A stretch of 38,393 bases of DNA from an uncultured Eubacteriales bacterium (GCA_900549725.1 URPL01000016.1:1-38393), one strand, 5' to 3'. Numbered from the stretch's first letter, positions 24,452 through 31,591 are shown. The notes: generated by a model not told the origin, from the sequence alone. A program made the numbers and translations.

Positions 24452-24528
24452 AAAACACCGTTCTCTGCGATATGCATCCCAAAAGCGATTCAATTTTCGG
24501 GTGCATATCGCCTGGGGCGGTGTTTTTT
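24452..24528. terminator. Very long palindromic hairpin, likely terminator between flavodiiron gene and spoIIIA operon
   Basis: The arms pair over more than 30 positions: AAAACACCG with CGGTGTTTT outside, GCGATATGCAT with GTGCATATCGC-like sequence in the middle, and AAAA with TTTT around a 9-base loop (24485-24493). Four to five G-U pairs and a few mismatches occur. Six Ts (24523-24528) end it on the plus strand and it is nearly symmetric, so it could work both ways. It is far longer than the other terminators here and could instead be a small palindromic repeat element. Confidence 0.7.
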
Positions 24529-24549
24529 ATATCGCTCTCTTGCAGGGCG

Positions 24550-24578
24550 GTATTTTTCTTTGGGGCGGAGCATAGAAT
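24550..24578 (+). promoter_or_regulatory. Candidate sigma-E-type promoter for the spoIIIA operon
   Basis: GTATTTT (24550-24556), 14 bases, CATAGAAT (24571-24578). The -10 differs at one fixed position from the sigma-E consensus CATACAnT known from Bacillus subtilis, whose spoIIIA operon is sigma-E controlled; the -35 is a weaker match. Transcription would begin close to 24585, just before the ATG at 24604. Confidence 0.45.
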
Positions 24579-24603
24579 GAAGCAAAACAGGTGGCGGGGA
24601 GGA

Positions 24604-24793
24604 ATGCGGAACGGACGGGCAGTTTGCGGCAAGCGCGCTCTGTTTTGATGAGCCGCTGCGTGCGGCGCTTCTGCGCGCGGAAAAAAACAGCGGGAGGATT
24701 GAGCAGATCCATTTACGCTGCGGCGGAGCCGCCGAGGCGGTCGGCGCAAAGGGAAGCGCAACACTGCTTCGCGCCGACGGTACACCGTTTCGT
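24604..24793 (+). other. Out-of-frame start and in-frame N-terminal coding part of spoIIIAA
   Basis: The frame of spoIIIAA stays open upstream from 24794 to 24581 and encodes a credible SpoIIIAA N-terminus, including LRAALLRAE and RIEQIHLRCGG, which matches the IEEIRLR-like segment of the family. It holds no ATG, GTG or TTG before 24794. An ATG at 24604, preceded by GGGGAGG and 19 bases after the expected transcript start, is in another frame and its short frame stops at 24648. One base difference near 24607 would join the two. A sequencing indel, a real mutation or an unusual start (such as CTG) are possible. Confidence 0.6.
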
Positions 24794-25543
24794 GTGGAGG
24801 AGGAGATGCTCACATCGCTTTTGCCGCGCCTTTGCGGCGGTTCTTTATATCAGCGTCGGGAGCAGCTTGCCTGCGGCGGATTTGCAACGCAGAGCGGGGT
24901 CAGGGTCGGCATTTTGGGGAGCCCTGTGTATCGGGACGGGGAAATTCATTCTTTTGCAGGGCTGCGCGGTCTTTGTTTGCGATATGCCGCCGAGCAGGGA
25001 GAAATCAATATTGCGCCGGCGCTTGCCGCTTTGCGCGGAGAAACTGCCGCTGCAGGTGATGCTATGCAAAAATCGGCAGGAAAGGCGGCGCTGCGTTCCG
25101 TGCTTTTTTTCGGTCCTCCCGGCAGCGGAAAAACAACGCTGCTGCGCGCCCTGATACGCTCTCTTTCCGTCGGTGAGCAGCATTTGCGCCTATGCGTTGC
25201 GGATTTTTCGGGGGAGCTTTCCTGTGCCGCGGCGCCCGACTGCCATGCCGATTTTTTTACGGGATACAGGCGGTATGATGCCGTTGTATGTGCGCAGCGT
25301 TTTTTTGCGCCGCAGGTGATCGTATGCGATGAGATCGGAGATGAAAAGGACAGCGAAGCGCTGCTGCGCACGCAGCACAGCGGCATTGCCCTGATTGCCA
25401 CGGCGCACGGAGACAGCGCCGCGCAGCTGCTGCGCCGCCCCGGGATTGCGGCGCTCTGGCGGGACGGTGTTTTTTCTTCGCTTGTGCGTTTATTCCGCTG
25501 CGCCGGCGGCATCGGATGCGAAACGGAGGCAGTCTTTGCATGA
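24794..25543 (+). CDS. spoIIIAA: Stage III sporulation protein AA (ATPase), annotated from first canonical in-frame start
   Basis: 249 residues from GTG 24794; the real product is probably about 60-70 residues longer (see 24604-24793), since the family is near 320 residues. SpoIIIAA is the ATPase of the SpoIIIA-SpoIIQ channel linking mother cell and forespore, related to secretion ATPases. Walker A GPPGSGKTTLL is at about 106-116 and the Walker B-like VIVCDEIGDEKD at about 176-187; the HGDS segment follows. The conserved DERSEI-like stretch of the family is here VADFSGEL, a divergence. GTG 24794 has no ribosome binding site. The stop overlaps the spoIIIAB start by four bases. Confidence 0.82.
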   Translation: MEEEMLTSLLPRLCGGSLYQRREQLACGGFATQSGVRVGILGSPVYRDGEIHSFAGLRGLCLRYAAEQGEINIAPALAALRGETAAAGDAMQKSAGKAALRSVLFFGPPGSGKTTLLRALIRSLSVGEQHLRLCVADFSGELSCAAAPDCHADFFTGYRRYDAVVCAQRFFAPQVIVCDEIGDEKDSEALLRTQHSGIALIATAHGDSAAQLLRRPGIAALWRDGVFSSLVRLFRCAGGIGCETEAVFA

Positions 25544-26013
25544 TGTTTTGGTTTGGAGCGGCTCTGCTGCTCGGCGCCGGCGGCATCGGCGGGCAATGGT
25601 GGTATCAAAGGGCAAGAAGGCGCTGCCGTCTTTTGGCGCAGGGGCGCGCGCTTTTGGAAAGTGCCGGCGCCTATATCAAAAATGTGGGCGGAGACAAGCA
25701 GGGCTTTTTAAAAACACTGGAAGAAGAAAATCCCCTGCACAAGCTGTTATGCGCGCAGCAACCATGCGCGGACAGCGTTGCGGCGCTTGAAAAATCAGAG
25801 GAGGCGGCGGTGCTTCTGACTGCCGAAGAAAAAGAAGCATTTTCTGCATTTGACAAGGCGTTTTGCGCACAGAGCGTTTCCTTGGCGCTCGAAATTTTGG
25901 AAAAAGCAATTTTGATTTTTCCGGCTGATTTTTCCCCGTTTATGAAAAAGGCGAATGCGCAGCGGGCAATCGTATTTTGCGCGGCATTGCTGCCGGTTCT
26001 GTTGCTTTTATAG
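25540..26013 (+). CDS. spoIIIAB: Stage III sporulation protein AB
   Basis: 157 residues. An N-terminal membrane segment (about 4-22), a soluble helical middle with EKEAFSAFDKAF, and a C-terminal hydrophobic end (FCAALLPVLLLL) match the SpoIIIAB layout, a component related to type II secretion F proteins. Sequence identity to the family is low, so the call rests partly on position between spoIIIAA and spoIIIAC. ATG 25540 gives the ATGA overlap; a second ATG follows at once. Confidence 0.83.
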   Translation: MMFWFGAALLLGAGGIGGQWWYQRARRRCRLLAQGRALLESAGAYIKNVGGDKQGFLKTLEEENPLHKLLCAQQPCADSVAALEKSEEAAVLLTAEEKEAFSAFDKAFCAQSVSLALEILEKAILIFPADFSPFMKKANAQRAIVFCAALLPVLLLL

Positions 26014-26038
26014 AAGAAAAAAGAGAGGACGGTTTAAA

Positions 26039-26233
26039 ATGGAGATTGCATTGCTGTTCAAGATCGCGGGCGTCGGAATTTTGGTTGCGGTGCTTTGCCA
26101 GGTGCTCGGCAAGGCGGGCAGAGACGAGCAGGCGCTTTATGTCACCGTCGGCGGCATTCTCATCGTAATTACGATGCTGCTCGGACAAATCGGCACGCTG
26201 CTTGAGAGCGTTAAAACTTTGTTCGGCTTATGA
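26039..26233 (+). CDS. spoIIIAC: Stage III sporulation protein AC
   Basis: 64 residues, the family length. Two membrane helices, ALLFKIAGVGILVAVLCQVL and the ILIVITMLLGQI segment, separated by the conserved short loop KAGRDEQA. ATG 26039 lies after GAGAGGAC. Overlaps spoIIIAD by four bases. A small membrane subunit of the SpoIIIA complex. Confidence 0.92.
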   Translation: MEIALLFKIAGVGILVAVLCQVLGKAGRDEQALYVTVGGILIVITMLLGQIGTLLESVKTLFGL

Positions 26234-26610
26234 ACATTGCTGTTTTTTGCGCCATGGCGCTTTTGATCGTTTTGCTTTCGGTGATCTGTCGTGAGCTAAA
26301 CCCCGCACTCGGCCGTTTTATTGCGCCTGCGGGCGGTGTGCTTTTGCTGACAAAGCTTGCGGTTTCTTTTACTGCTTCGGCATCGGGGAGCCCGTTTTCC
26401 GTGCCGCAGCCGTATGACGGCTATATCGCCGTTGCGTTGCGCTGCGTCGGCTGCGCCGCTTTGGTACGCCTTTGCTGCGATTTTGCGCGGGATTTGGGAG
26501 AAGCGGCAATTGCCGAAAAGCTTTCCCTGTGCGGTCGCTGTGTGATTTTGACGCTGCTTTTTCCCCTGCTTTCCCGCTTTTTGTCCATGGCGAAGGAGCT
26601 GCTTTCATGA
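26230..26610 (+). CDS. spoIIIAD: Stage III sporulation protein AD
   Basis: 126 residues with three to four hydrophobic segments. The N-terminus resembles SpoIIIAC and the C-terminal part has CVILTLLFPLLSRFL as expected. Start and stop both overlap the neighbours by four bases (ATGA), as through most of this operon. A membrane component of the channel's export-like platform. Confidence 0.9.
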   Translation: MNIAVFCAMALLIVLLSVICRELNPALGRFIAPAGGVLLLTKLAVSFTASASGSPFSVPQPYDGYIAVALRCVGCAALVRLCCDFARDLGEAAIAEKLSLCGRCVILTLLFPLLSRFLSMAKELLS

Positions 26611-27707
26611 AAAGGGCGATGCGGCTGTTTTCGGCGGTGCTTGTGTTACTTTTGTTTTTGCTGCCCTGCGGTGCGCTTGAAGAGGAAGAGCCGCTTCCCG
26701 CGGATAATTCCTGGCTGGGGGAAGTGCTCGGGGAAGACGGCGCCGCCGCAATTGATTCCGTTGTGCTTTTGCAGGACGCTGCCCCGACAACGGTTTTGCA
26801 ATGGATTTGGGAGAGCTTTTCTGCGCGGGCGAGCGGGCTTGCGCCGACGGCGGGGCTCCTGCTTGCGCTGCTGCTTGTCGCGTTTTTATGCCGTTCTTTT
26901 TTCGAGGGAGGGAAAAAGGAGACGCTTTCCTTTGCCTTTTCCGTTCTTTTTGCACTGGTGCTGGGGGAGGCGGTAATGGCGGCGCTGCGGGCGGTGTGCG
27001 CGTATCTTGAGCGGCTCTTTGTGCTGCTTTCGTCCTTTTCGGTCGTTTCTGCCGGGTTATATATTGCAGGGGGAAACGAACTGACCGCTGCCGCAAGTGC
27101 CGCCGGCCTTTCCGTAACGCTTTCCGCCCTCTCCGGCGCAGCATCCGAGATAATGGCGCCTGCGATCGGTATTTTTTATTGTCTTGGGCTCAGTGCTGCA
27201 ATCAGCGGTGTCTCGGTGTTTGAAGGGCTTGCAAAATTATTCAAAAACACGATACAGTTCGCACTCGGCGGTCTTTGCACGGTGTTTTGCGCAATGCTTG
27301 TCCTGCAGCAGCAGCTCGCGCAAAGCAAGGACGGCATCGGGGCGCGGACGGTTCGCTTTGTGCTTGCCCGTTCCGTTCCTTTGGTGGGAGGGGCGCTTTC
27401 CGAAGCGGTGCGCACGGTCATCGGCGGTGTCGGCGCCGCGAAAAGTATCGTCGGCAGCGGCGGGATTCTTGCCGTGTTTGCCGTTGCGCTTGCCCCGCTG
27501 TTGCTTTTGTTTTTATATCTTTGGCTTTTTTCGGTGGGGAAAAGCCTGTGTGCTTCTTTTTCTCTCGGCCGCTGCGGTGCCGTGTTTGAGCAAAGCGCCG
27601 CGGCGATTACGCTGCTGCTTGCGGCCGATGGATTTTTTACGGTCGTGGCGCTTTTGCATATGATTTTGCTTTTGTGCAGCGGCACGGCGCTTGGGGGGAT
27701 CTTATGA
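26607..27707 (+). CDS. spoIIIAE: Stage III sporulation protein AE
   Basis: 366 residues. A cleavable signal peptide (MKRAMRLF followed by a hydrophobic run to about residue 23) leads to an acidic segment, then six or more membrane helices, with EGLAKLFKNTIQFALGG in the conserved middle. SpoIIIAE is the largest membrane subunit of the complex. ATG 26607 is chosen from the ATGA overlap; the longer frame lies in spoIIIAD. Confidence 0.92.
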   Translation: MKRAMRLFSAVLVLLLFLLPCGALEEEEPLPADNSWLGEVLGEDGAAAIDSVVLLQDAAPTTVLQWIWESFSARASGLAPTAGLLLALLLVAFLCRSFFEGGKKETLSFAFSVLFALVLGEAVMAALRAVCAYLERLFVLLSSFSVVSAGLYIAGGNELTAAASAAGLSVTLSALSGAASEIMAPAIGIFYCLGLSAAISGVSVFEGLAKLFKNTIQFALGGLCTVFCAMLVLQQQLAQSKDGIGARTVRFVLARSVPLVGGALSEAVRTVIGGVGAAKSIVGSGGILAVFAVALAPLLLLFLYLWLFSVGKSLCASFSLGRCGAVFEQSAAAITLLLAADGFFTVVALLHMILLLCSGTALGGIL

Positions 27708-28189
27708 AAGAGGCTGTGCTTGCGTTGGCGGCGAGCGCCGTTGCGCTCGGAATTCTGCAGCAATTCTGTGATTGCTTCGGACCGCTTGAAAAGCTTTTGC
27801 GCGGTGCAATCGGGCTGTGTGCTTTGGCGCTTGTGATGTTCCCGTTTGCTTCCGCTGTTTTGCAGGCGGATTTTTCTTTGCCGGATATTGAAGCCGCGGG
27901 AGCGGAGCAACATGCGTCGGCGGCGAATGCCAGCGTGCTCCGTATTACTAAAGAAAGCCTTTCGAAGGAACTTACAGCGGCTATTGCGGCGCGCTTTGGC
28001 ATGGAGGCTGCGGATATGGAAATTACGCTTTCCTACGGGGAAGATCAAACGGGCGCCGTCACCGTGGAGTCCGCAGAGGTGATGCTGTGTAAACGCGAGC
28101 ACGCAATCCTGTCCCGAAAAATCGAAAGCTATGTGCAGGACACTTTGCTGTGCCGTTGCAGCTGCCGCGTGCGGGGAGGAAGCGTATGA
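27704..28189 (+). CDS. spoIIIAF: Stage III sporulation protein AF
   Basis: 161 residues. Two N-terminal membrane helices (about 5-22 and 30-50), then a soluble domain with the ring-building type I fold expected for SpoIIIAF (ADMEITLSYGED and AEVMLCKRE). Overlaps both neighbours by four bases. Confidence 0.87.
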   Translation: MKEAVLALAASAVALGILQQFCDCFGPLEKLLRGAIGLCALALVMFPFASAVLQADFSLPDIEAAGAEQHASAANASVLRITKESLSKELTAAIAARFGMEAADMEITLSYGEDQTGAVTVESAEVMLCKREHAILSRKIESYVQDTLLCRCSCRVRGGSV

Positions 28190-28596
28190 AAATTTTGCCG
28201 AGAGAAAAACGGTTATTGGCAGTGCTGCTTTTGGCGGCGCTGTGCGGCGGCGTACTTATGCTGATCGGAAAAAGGCAGACGGTGCGGGGCGCGCAATCGG
28301 AAGAGGACAGTGTTTCATATTCCGACGAGACGGAGCATAAAATAAAGCAGATCGTCGGTGCGCTGACCGGGGAGGAGCCGCAGGTCTTTCTCAGCTACGC
28401 AACAAAGACAACAAAGAGCGAGGCGCAGTCTGTTTTCGGCTCTGCGCAGAGCCGCGAGGAACGCACGGTGAGCGCGGCGGTCGTTCTTTGCCGGGGCGGG
28501 GAACTTCCGAGCGTGCAGAAAAATCTGCTTGAGGTGCTGAGCACGGCTTTGCAGATCGGAACCAACCGCATCTACATCGGCCCCAAAACAAATTGA
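28186..28596 (+). CDS. spoIIIAG: Stage III sporulation protein AG
   Basis: 136 residues, shorter than the roughly 200-residue Bacillus form. One N-terminal membrane helix (about 10-25), then the ring-building domain with DETEHKIKQIVGALTGE, TVSAAVVLCRGG and LSTALQIGTNRIYIGP, the family's most conserved parts. SpoIIIAG forms the large ring of the channel in the intermembrane space. Confidence 0.9.
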   Translation: MKILPREKRLLAVLLLAALCGGVLMLIGKRQTVRGAQSEEDSVSYSDETEHKIKQIVGALTGEEPQVFLSYATKTTKSEAQSVFGSAQSREERTVSAAVVLCRGGELPSVQKNLLEVLSTALQIGTNRIYIGPKTN

Positions 28597-28609
28597 AGGA
28601 GAGAAGAAC

Positions 28610-29260
28610 ATGCTGTTACTCGGAAAAGATTATTTTGAACAGGACCCCCCGGCGCTTCCGCCGGAGGAAAGCTGCGGGCTGCTCGGCGACGGGTCGGAGG
28701 AAGATGCAGTACCTTGCGAATGCCCGGAAAAATGGTATCAAAAAATTCTTCCTTTTTTGCGCAGGAACCGAAAAGGCGCAATCGTCGCCGCCTCGGTCCT
28801 TGTTATCGGGCTCGGTGTTTATCTGAATTGGTATTTATATCGCACGGATGTGCCTGCGGTAAAAAACGAGGGAGAGGCGACCGAGCAAAGCACTGCCGGC
28901 GAAAAAGATGCAAGCAGCGATTATTTTTCCGCCTCCGTCATCAACAGGCAACGTGCGCGTGACGAGGCAATCGCCGTTTTGGAAACGATTGCGGACGGCG
29001 CTGCGGAGCAAAGCCCGGAAAAAGAAGATGCCCTGGCGCAAATCAGTGCGATTGCGCAGGACATCGAAAAAGAGGCGGCGGTGGAAACTTTGATCAAAAG
29101 CAAAGGCTTTGAGGAATGCGTCGCCGTGATATCCGAGGGCGGCGCCTCGGTGGTTGTAAAATCCTCGGGGCTTTTGGAAAATGAAATTGCGCAGATTCAG
29201 GAGATCGTTTATGATACTGCGGGAATTTTACCCGCCAACCTCAAGATCATTGAGCATTGA
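28610..29260 (+). CDS. spoIIIAH: Stage III sporulation protein AH
   Basis: 216 residues. N-terminal cytoplasmic part, one membrane helix (about 61-80), then the extracellular domain with DYFSASVINRQRARDEAI, TLIKSKGFEECVAVIS and the SGLLENEIAQIQEIV segment that binds SpoIIQ in model species. AAGGAG lies nine bases before ATG 28610. Unlike the rest of the operon it is separated by 13 bases from its neighbour. Its last 33 bases overlap the convergent apbE gene. Confidence 0.93.
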   Translation: MLLLGKDYFEQDPPALPPEESCGLLGDGSEEDAVPCECPEKWYQKILPFLRRNRKGAIVAASVLVIGLGVYLNWYLYRTDVPAVKNEGEATEQSTAGEKDASSDYFSASVINRQRARDEAIAVLETIADGAAEQSPEKEDALAQISAIAQDIEKEAAVETLIKSKGFEECVAVISEGGASVVVKSSGLLENEIAQIQEIVYDTAGILPANLKIIEH

Positions 29261-30271
29261 GGAAAAGGTGCCGGCCGCCGTGCCGTCCGCCGTTCGGAAG
29301 GCGGACGCAATCGTGTCGGAGCAAATGACCTCACCGTTTTGCAGCATGATCACCGCATCGAACAAGGAGCCGTTGTCTTTCCAAAAGGCAGCGGCTTTTT
29401 CCGCGCCCATGACAAAAAGGGCGGTGGAAAGCATATCGGAGAGCGCGCCGTCCCTTGAAATAACGCAGACGCTTGCAACGCCGTTTTCCGCCGGCATGCC
29501 GTCTTTTGGGGAGAGAATGTGGTGATAGCGTTTTCCGTCTTTTTCAAAAAACCGTTCGTAATTTCCGCTGACGGAGAGAAATGCCGGTGCAGCAAGCGTC
29601 AATGTGCCGGAAAGCTTATCGCCGTCAAACGGGGAGCGTATGCCGACGGTAAAGGGGCTGCCGTCCGTTTTTTCGCCGAGCAGAGCAATGTTTCCGCCGA
29701 GATTGATCACGGCATAGTCCGTTTGCCCCTGCAGCAGCTCGAAAAGTTTTTGTGCGGCATAGCCTTTGGCAGCGCCCCCGAGGTCAAGCCGGAGCCACGG
29801 GTCGTCGCAGTGCAGGGTTCTGCCGCCAAGGTGCAGCTTTTTGTATCCGGTATGCAGCAGCGCCTCCTCCCGCTCCGCGGAGGTCGGCACCTTTTCGTTT
29901 TCTCCGCCGAAATCCCACAGCGCGCTTACCGCGCCGAGGGTTGGGTCAAAGGCGCCGTCGGTCATTTCGCATACGGAAAGTATCTGCGCAAAAAACGCTG
30001 CCTGCTCATCGTCAAGGGTGATGATTCCGCCCGCTGCGGTTAACTGTTGCGGCAGACCGCTTTCTTTGGTTTTGGAATATTCGTCTTCGATTTTGCGGAC
30101 AAGCGCCTCCGCGCGGGAAAGCAGTTCCTGTGACTGCTTTGTATCCGGCAGCTGTACGGAGCACACGGCATCCATGGCGAAAAATGTATGCTGCCTTGTT
30201 TTTGTTTGACAGCCCTGCAGCAGCGGCAGAACTGCCATTAGGGCTGTTAAAATTGCAATTTTTCGCTTCAT
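29228..30271 (-). CDS. apbE: FAD:protein FMN transferase (ApbE), lipoprotein
   Basis: 347 residues. Attaches FMN covalently to threonine of target proteins outside the cytoplasm. The lipobox LPLLQGC (about 15-21) predicts a lipid-anchored, extracytoplasmic protein. Family motifs: FFAMDAVCSVQL, DGAFDPTLGAVSALW, RLDLGGAAKGYA (metal and flavin site), INLGGNIALLG and HHILSPKDG. GGAGG precedes ATG 30271, which overlaps the stop of the Gx gene by four bases. It is the third gene of the operon with NusG-II and Gx proteins. A flavinylated target (FMN-binding domain) is not found in the window. Its 3' end runs into spoIIIAH on the other strand. Confidence 0.95.
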   Translation of the reverse strand: MKRKIAILTALMAVLPLLQGCQTKTRQHTFFAMDAVCSVQLPDTKQSQELLSRAEALVRKIEDEYSKTKESGLPQQLTAAGGIITLDDEQAAFFAQILSVCEMTDGAFDPTLGAVSALWDFGGENEKVPTSAEREEALLHTGYKKLHLGGRTLHCDDPWLRLDLGGAAKGYAAQKLFELLQGQTDYAVINLGGNIALLGEKTDGSPFTVGIRSPFDGDKLSGTLTLAAPAFLSVSGNYERFFEKDGKRYHHILSPKDGMPAENGVASVCVISRDGALSDMLSTALFVMGAEKAAAFWKDNGSLFDAVIMLQNGEVICSDTIASAFRTADGTAAGTFSSMLNDLEVGG

Positions 30272-30816
30272 AAAACCTCCGGCGATGTCCCGCGGCGCGG
30301 AAAACAGCGCAAAAGCAGCGTTGCGGCGATGCCGCACAGGGCGCCGCAGGGAATGCATGCGGCGATCAGAAAAGGCGCATAGGAAAGGCTCACCGACGGC
30401 GAAAACAGTACCGCAGCCGCCGCAAGCTGCCCGAGCGCATGAAATGCGGCGCTGAGCGTGCAGACCGAAACCGCGGAAAGGCGGACAAACCATGCGCGCC
30501 GCGTGAGCAGGAGAATCAGAAAAGAAAAAAGCGCGCCGCATAGAGAAAAGAAAAAGCTTGCGGCGGTACCGAATAAAAGAGCCGTGAGCAAAGTGCGGCA
30601 AAGCGAAACCGCGCCTGCATCGCGCAGAGAAAGAAAAGCCGCACACAAAAAAATCACCAAATTGCAAAGCCCGAGCTTTACTCCGGGCAGCGGAATCACG
30701 GCGCTGAGCGGGAGAATACTTTCAAGATAGGAGAGCAGCATGGCGGCGCACAGGCAAAGCCCCATGTGCGCAAGGCGCTGCGCTGCCGGTTTAACCGACA
30801 ATTTCGTCAAGCCCAT
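30268..30816 (-). CDS. Gx transporter family protein (heptaprenyl diphosphate synthase component I-like)
   Basis: 182 residues with five or six membrane helices. The LPGVKLGLCNLVI segment is the hallmark of the Gx/Hpre_diP_synt_I family, relatives of energy-coupling-factor S components. ATG 30816 follows GGAAAGGGG and overlaps the upstream gene by 26 bases; a later ATG at 30765 lacks a ribosome binding site. Together with the NusG domain II and ApbE genes it forms a set that, from my recollection, occurs in flavin-based extracellular electron transfer loci (EetA/EetB-like); here no type II NADH dehydrogenase or flavinylated lipoprotein is visible, so that role is only a hypothesis. Heptaprenyl synthase activity is doubtful for this family. 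Confidence 0.85.
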   Translation of the reverse strand: MGLTKLSVKPAAQRLAHMGLCLCAAMLLSYLESILPLSAVIPLPGVKLGLCNLVIFLCAAFLSLRDAGAVSLCRTLLTALLFGTAASFFFSLCGALFSFLILLLTRRAWFVRLSAVSVCTLSAAFHALGQLAAAAVLFSPSVSLSYAPFLIAACIPCGALCGIAATLLLRCFPRRGTSPEVL

Positions 30817-31162
30817 CGCCCCTTTCCCCCTGAATTTGAACGGACACCCGCGCGGGCAGGCAGACAATACTTTCTCCGCTTTTTGAAATTGCGGGGGTGT
30901 GCATACAGATGCGGTCCGGGCAAGCGGCGGAAATCACGCAAGCCTTTCCGTTTTTTATCTCGATTGTCAGGGGATATTCGCCTTTATCAAGTGTAACGGT
31001 GCGGTTTTCCGCCAGGGAAAAGGACAACTGTTCTTCGGGCGTTTGGATCAGAACGGTGTTTCCGCCTGCACGACCGAAAAGAGGCAAACAGCAAAGCGCC
31101 AAAACCAACAGTACCCCGGCATACACAAAAAGATCTTCGCGAAAAAACAGTTTATAGTTCAT
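30791..31162 (-). CDS. NusG domain II-containing membrane-anchored protein
   Basis: 123 residues. One N-terminal membrane helix (about 12-30), then an extracytoplasmic domain with the NusG domain II core: EYPLTIEIKNGKACVIS, CPDRICMHTP and IVCLPARVSVQI. Three cysteines (in CPDRIC and IVCLP) are the usual conserved ones. First gene of the operon with Gx and apbE, under a strong promoter at 31193-31221. It is not a transcription factor in spite of the domain name. Probably a partner in redox or flavin-related work at the membrane surface. Confidence 0.88.
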   Translation of the reverse strand: MNYKLFFREDLFVYAGVLLVLALCCLPLFGRAGGNTVLIQTPEEQLSFSLAENRTVTLDKGEYPLTIEIKNGKACVISAACPDRICMHTPAISKSGESIVCLPARVSVQIQGERGDGLDEIVG

Positions 31163-31192
31163 GGTTATTCCGTTTTCGAAGTGTTTTTCTTT

Positions 31193-31221
31193 ATTATAAC
31201 AAAGGTGCAGACGGATTGCAA
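31193..31221 (-). promoter_or_regulatory. Sigma-A promoter of the NusG-II/Gx/apbE operon
   Basis: On the minus strand TTGCAA (31221-31216), 17 bases, TATAAT (31198-31193); about 30 bases before the first gene. Spo0A boxes lie from 47 bases upstream of its -35 box. Confidence 0.75.
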
Positions 31222-31267
31222 GGTGCCCATGTGCTGCATGTGAATTTCCTCAAAAAGTCGATAGAAA

Positions 31268-31304
31268 TTCGACATATCTGCCATATAAAGGAAAATATGT
31301 CGAA
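31268..31304. promoter_or_regulatory. Inverted pair of Spo0A boxes
   Basis: TTCGACA (31268-31274) and TGTCGAA (31298-31304) are both perfect matches to the 0A box TGNCGAA. They form the arms of an exact 10-bp inverted repeat (TTCGACATAT and ATATGTCGAA). They stand between the divergent promoters of spo0A and the NusG-II/Gx/apbE operon, 41 bases upstream of the first spo0A -35 box. Confidence 0.65.
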
Positions 31305-31344
31305 CAAAACGGAACAAAATCGAATAATTATGTTAAATTTTATA

Positions 31345-31373
31345 TTGACAAAGCGATTTTCGTGTGATACCAT
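31345..31373 (+). promoter_or_regulatory. Upstream spo0A promoter (P1)
   Basis: TTGACA (31345-31350), 17 bases, TACCAT (31368-31373). Transcription would begin near 31380, followed by a weak hairpin and the second pair of Spo0A boxes. Confidence 0.65.
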
Positions 31374-31384
31374 AAAGTTGTGAC

Positions 31385-31404
31385 GAGGGGAGGGCTCCTC
31401 TTTT
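31385..31404 (+). terminator. Weak hairpin with short T-run in the spo0A leader
   Basis: GAGGGG, loop AGGG, CTCCTC (one G-U pair), then TTTT. It begins about five bases after the P1 start, so it could reduce read-through from P1. Weak by terminator standards. Confidence 0.25.
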
Positions 31405-31405
31405 G

Positions 31406-31419
31406 TGCCGAATTCGACA
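31406..31419. promoter_or_regulatory. Back-to-back inverted Spo0A boxes between the two spo0A promoters
   Basis: TGCCGAA (31406-31412) directly abuts TTCGACA (31413-31419), both matching TGNCGAA. They are in the middle of a larger near-palindrome, TTTTGTG to CACAAAA, with one mismatched position. A dimer of Spo0A could bind here, downstream of P1 and upstream of P2. Confidence 0.6.
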
Positions 31420-31492
31420 CAAAATCTTAGAATACGGATATTTATGGAAAAAACGACCAAAACGACTTGTACAATCTTGTGAAAACCGTCTA

Positions 31493-31521
31493 TTGCATCG
31501 TTTCTCTAGATATGGTAAAAT
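31493..31521 (+). promoter_or_regulatory. Downstream spo0A promoter (P2)
   Basis: TTGCAT (31493-31498), 17 bases, TAAAAT (31516-31521), about 65 bases before the start codon. A sigma-H-type promoter, used for spo0A in Bacillus, was looked for but not convincingly found. Confidence 0.55.
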
Positions 31522-31591
31522 AAGGAAACGAAATTCAAGCGCACTGTTGTTGCAGCTGAACAAAAATAAAGTTTAAAGGAGAATAATAATC

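Noticed and set aside
31289..31325. Sigma-H promoter for spo0A
   Set aside because: AGGAAAA and a perfect RnnGAAT-like box exist but at the wrong spacing.
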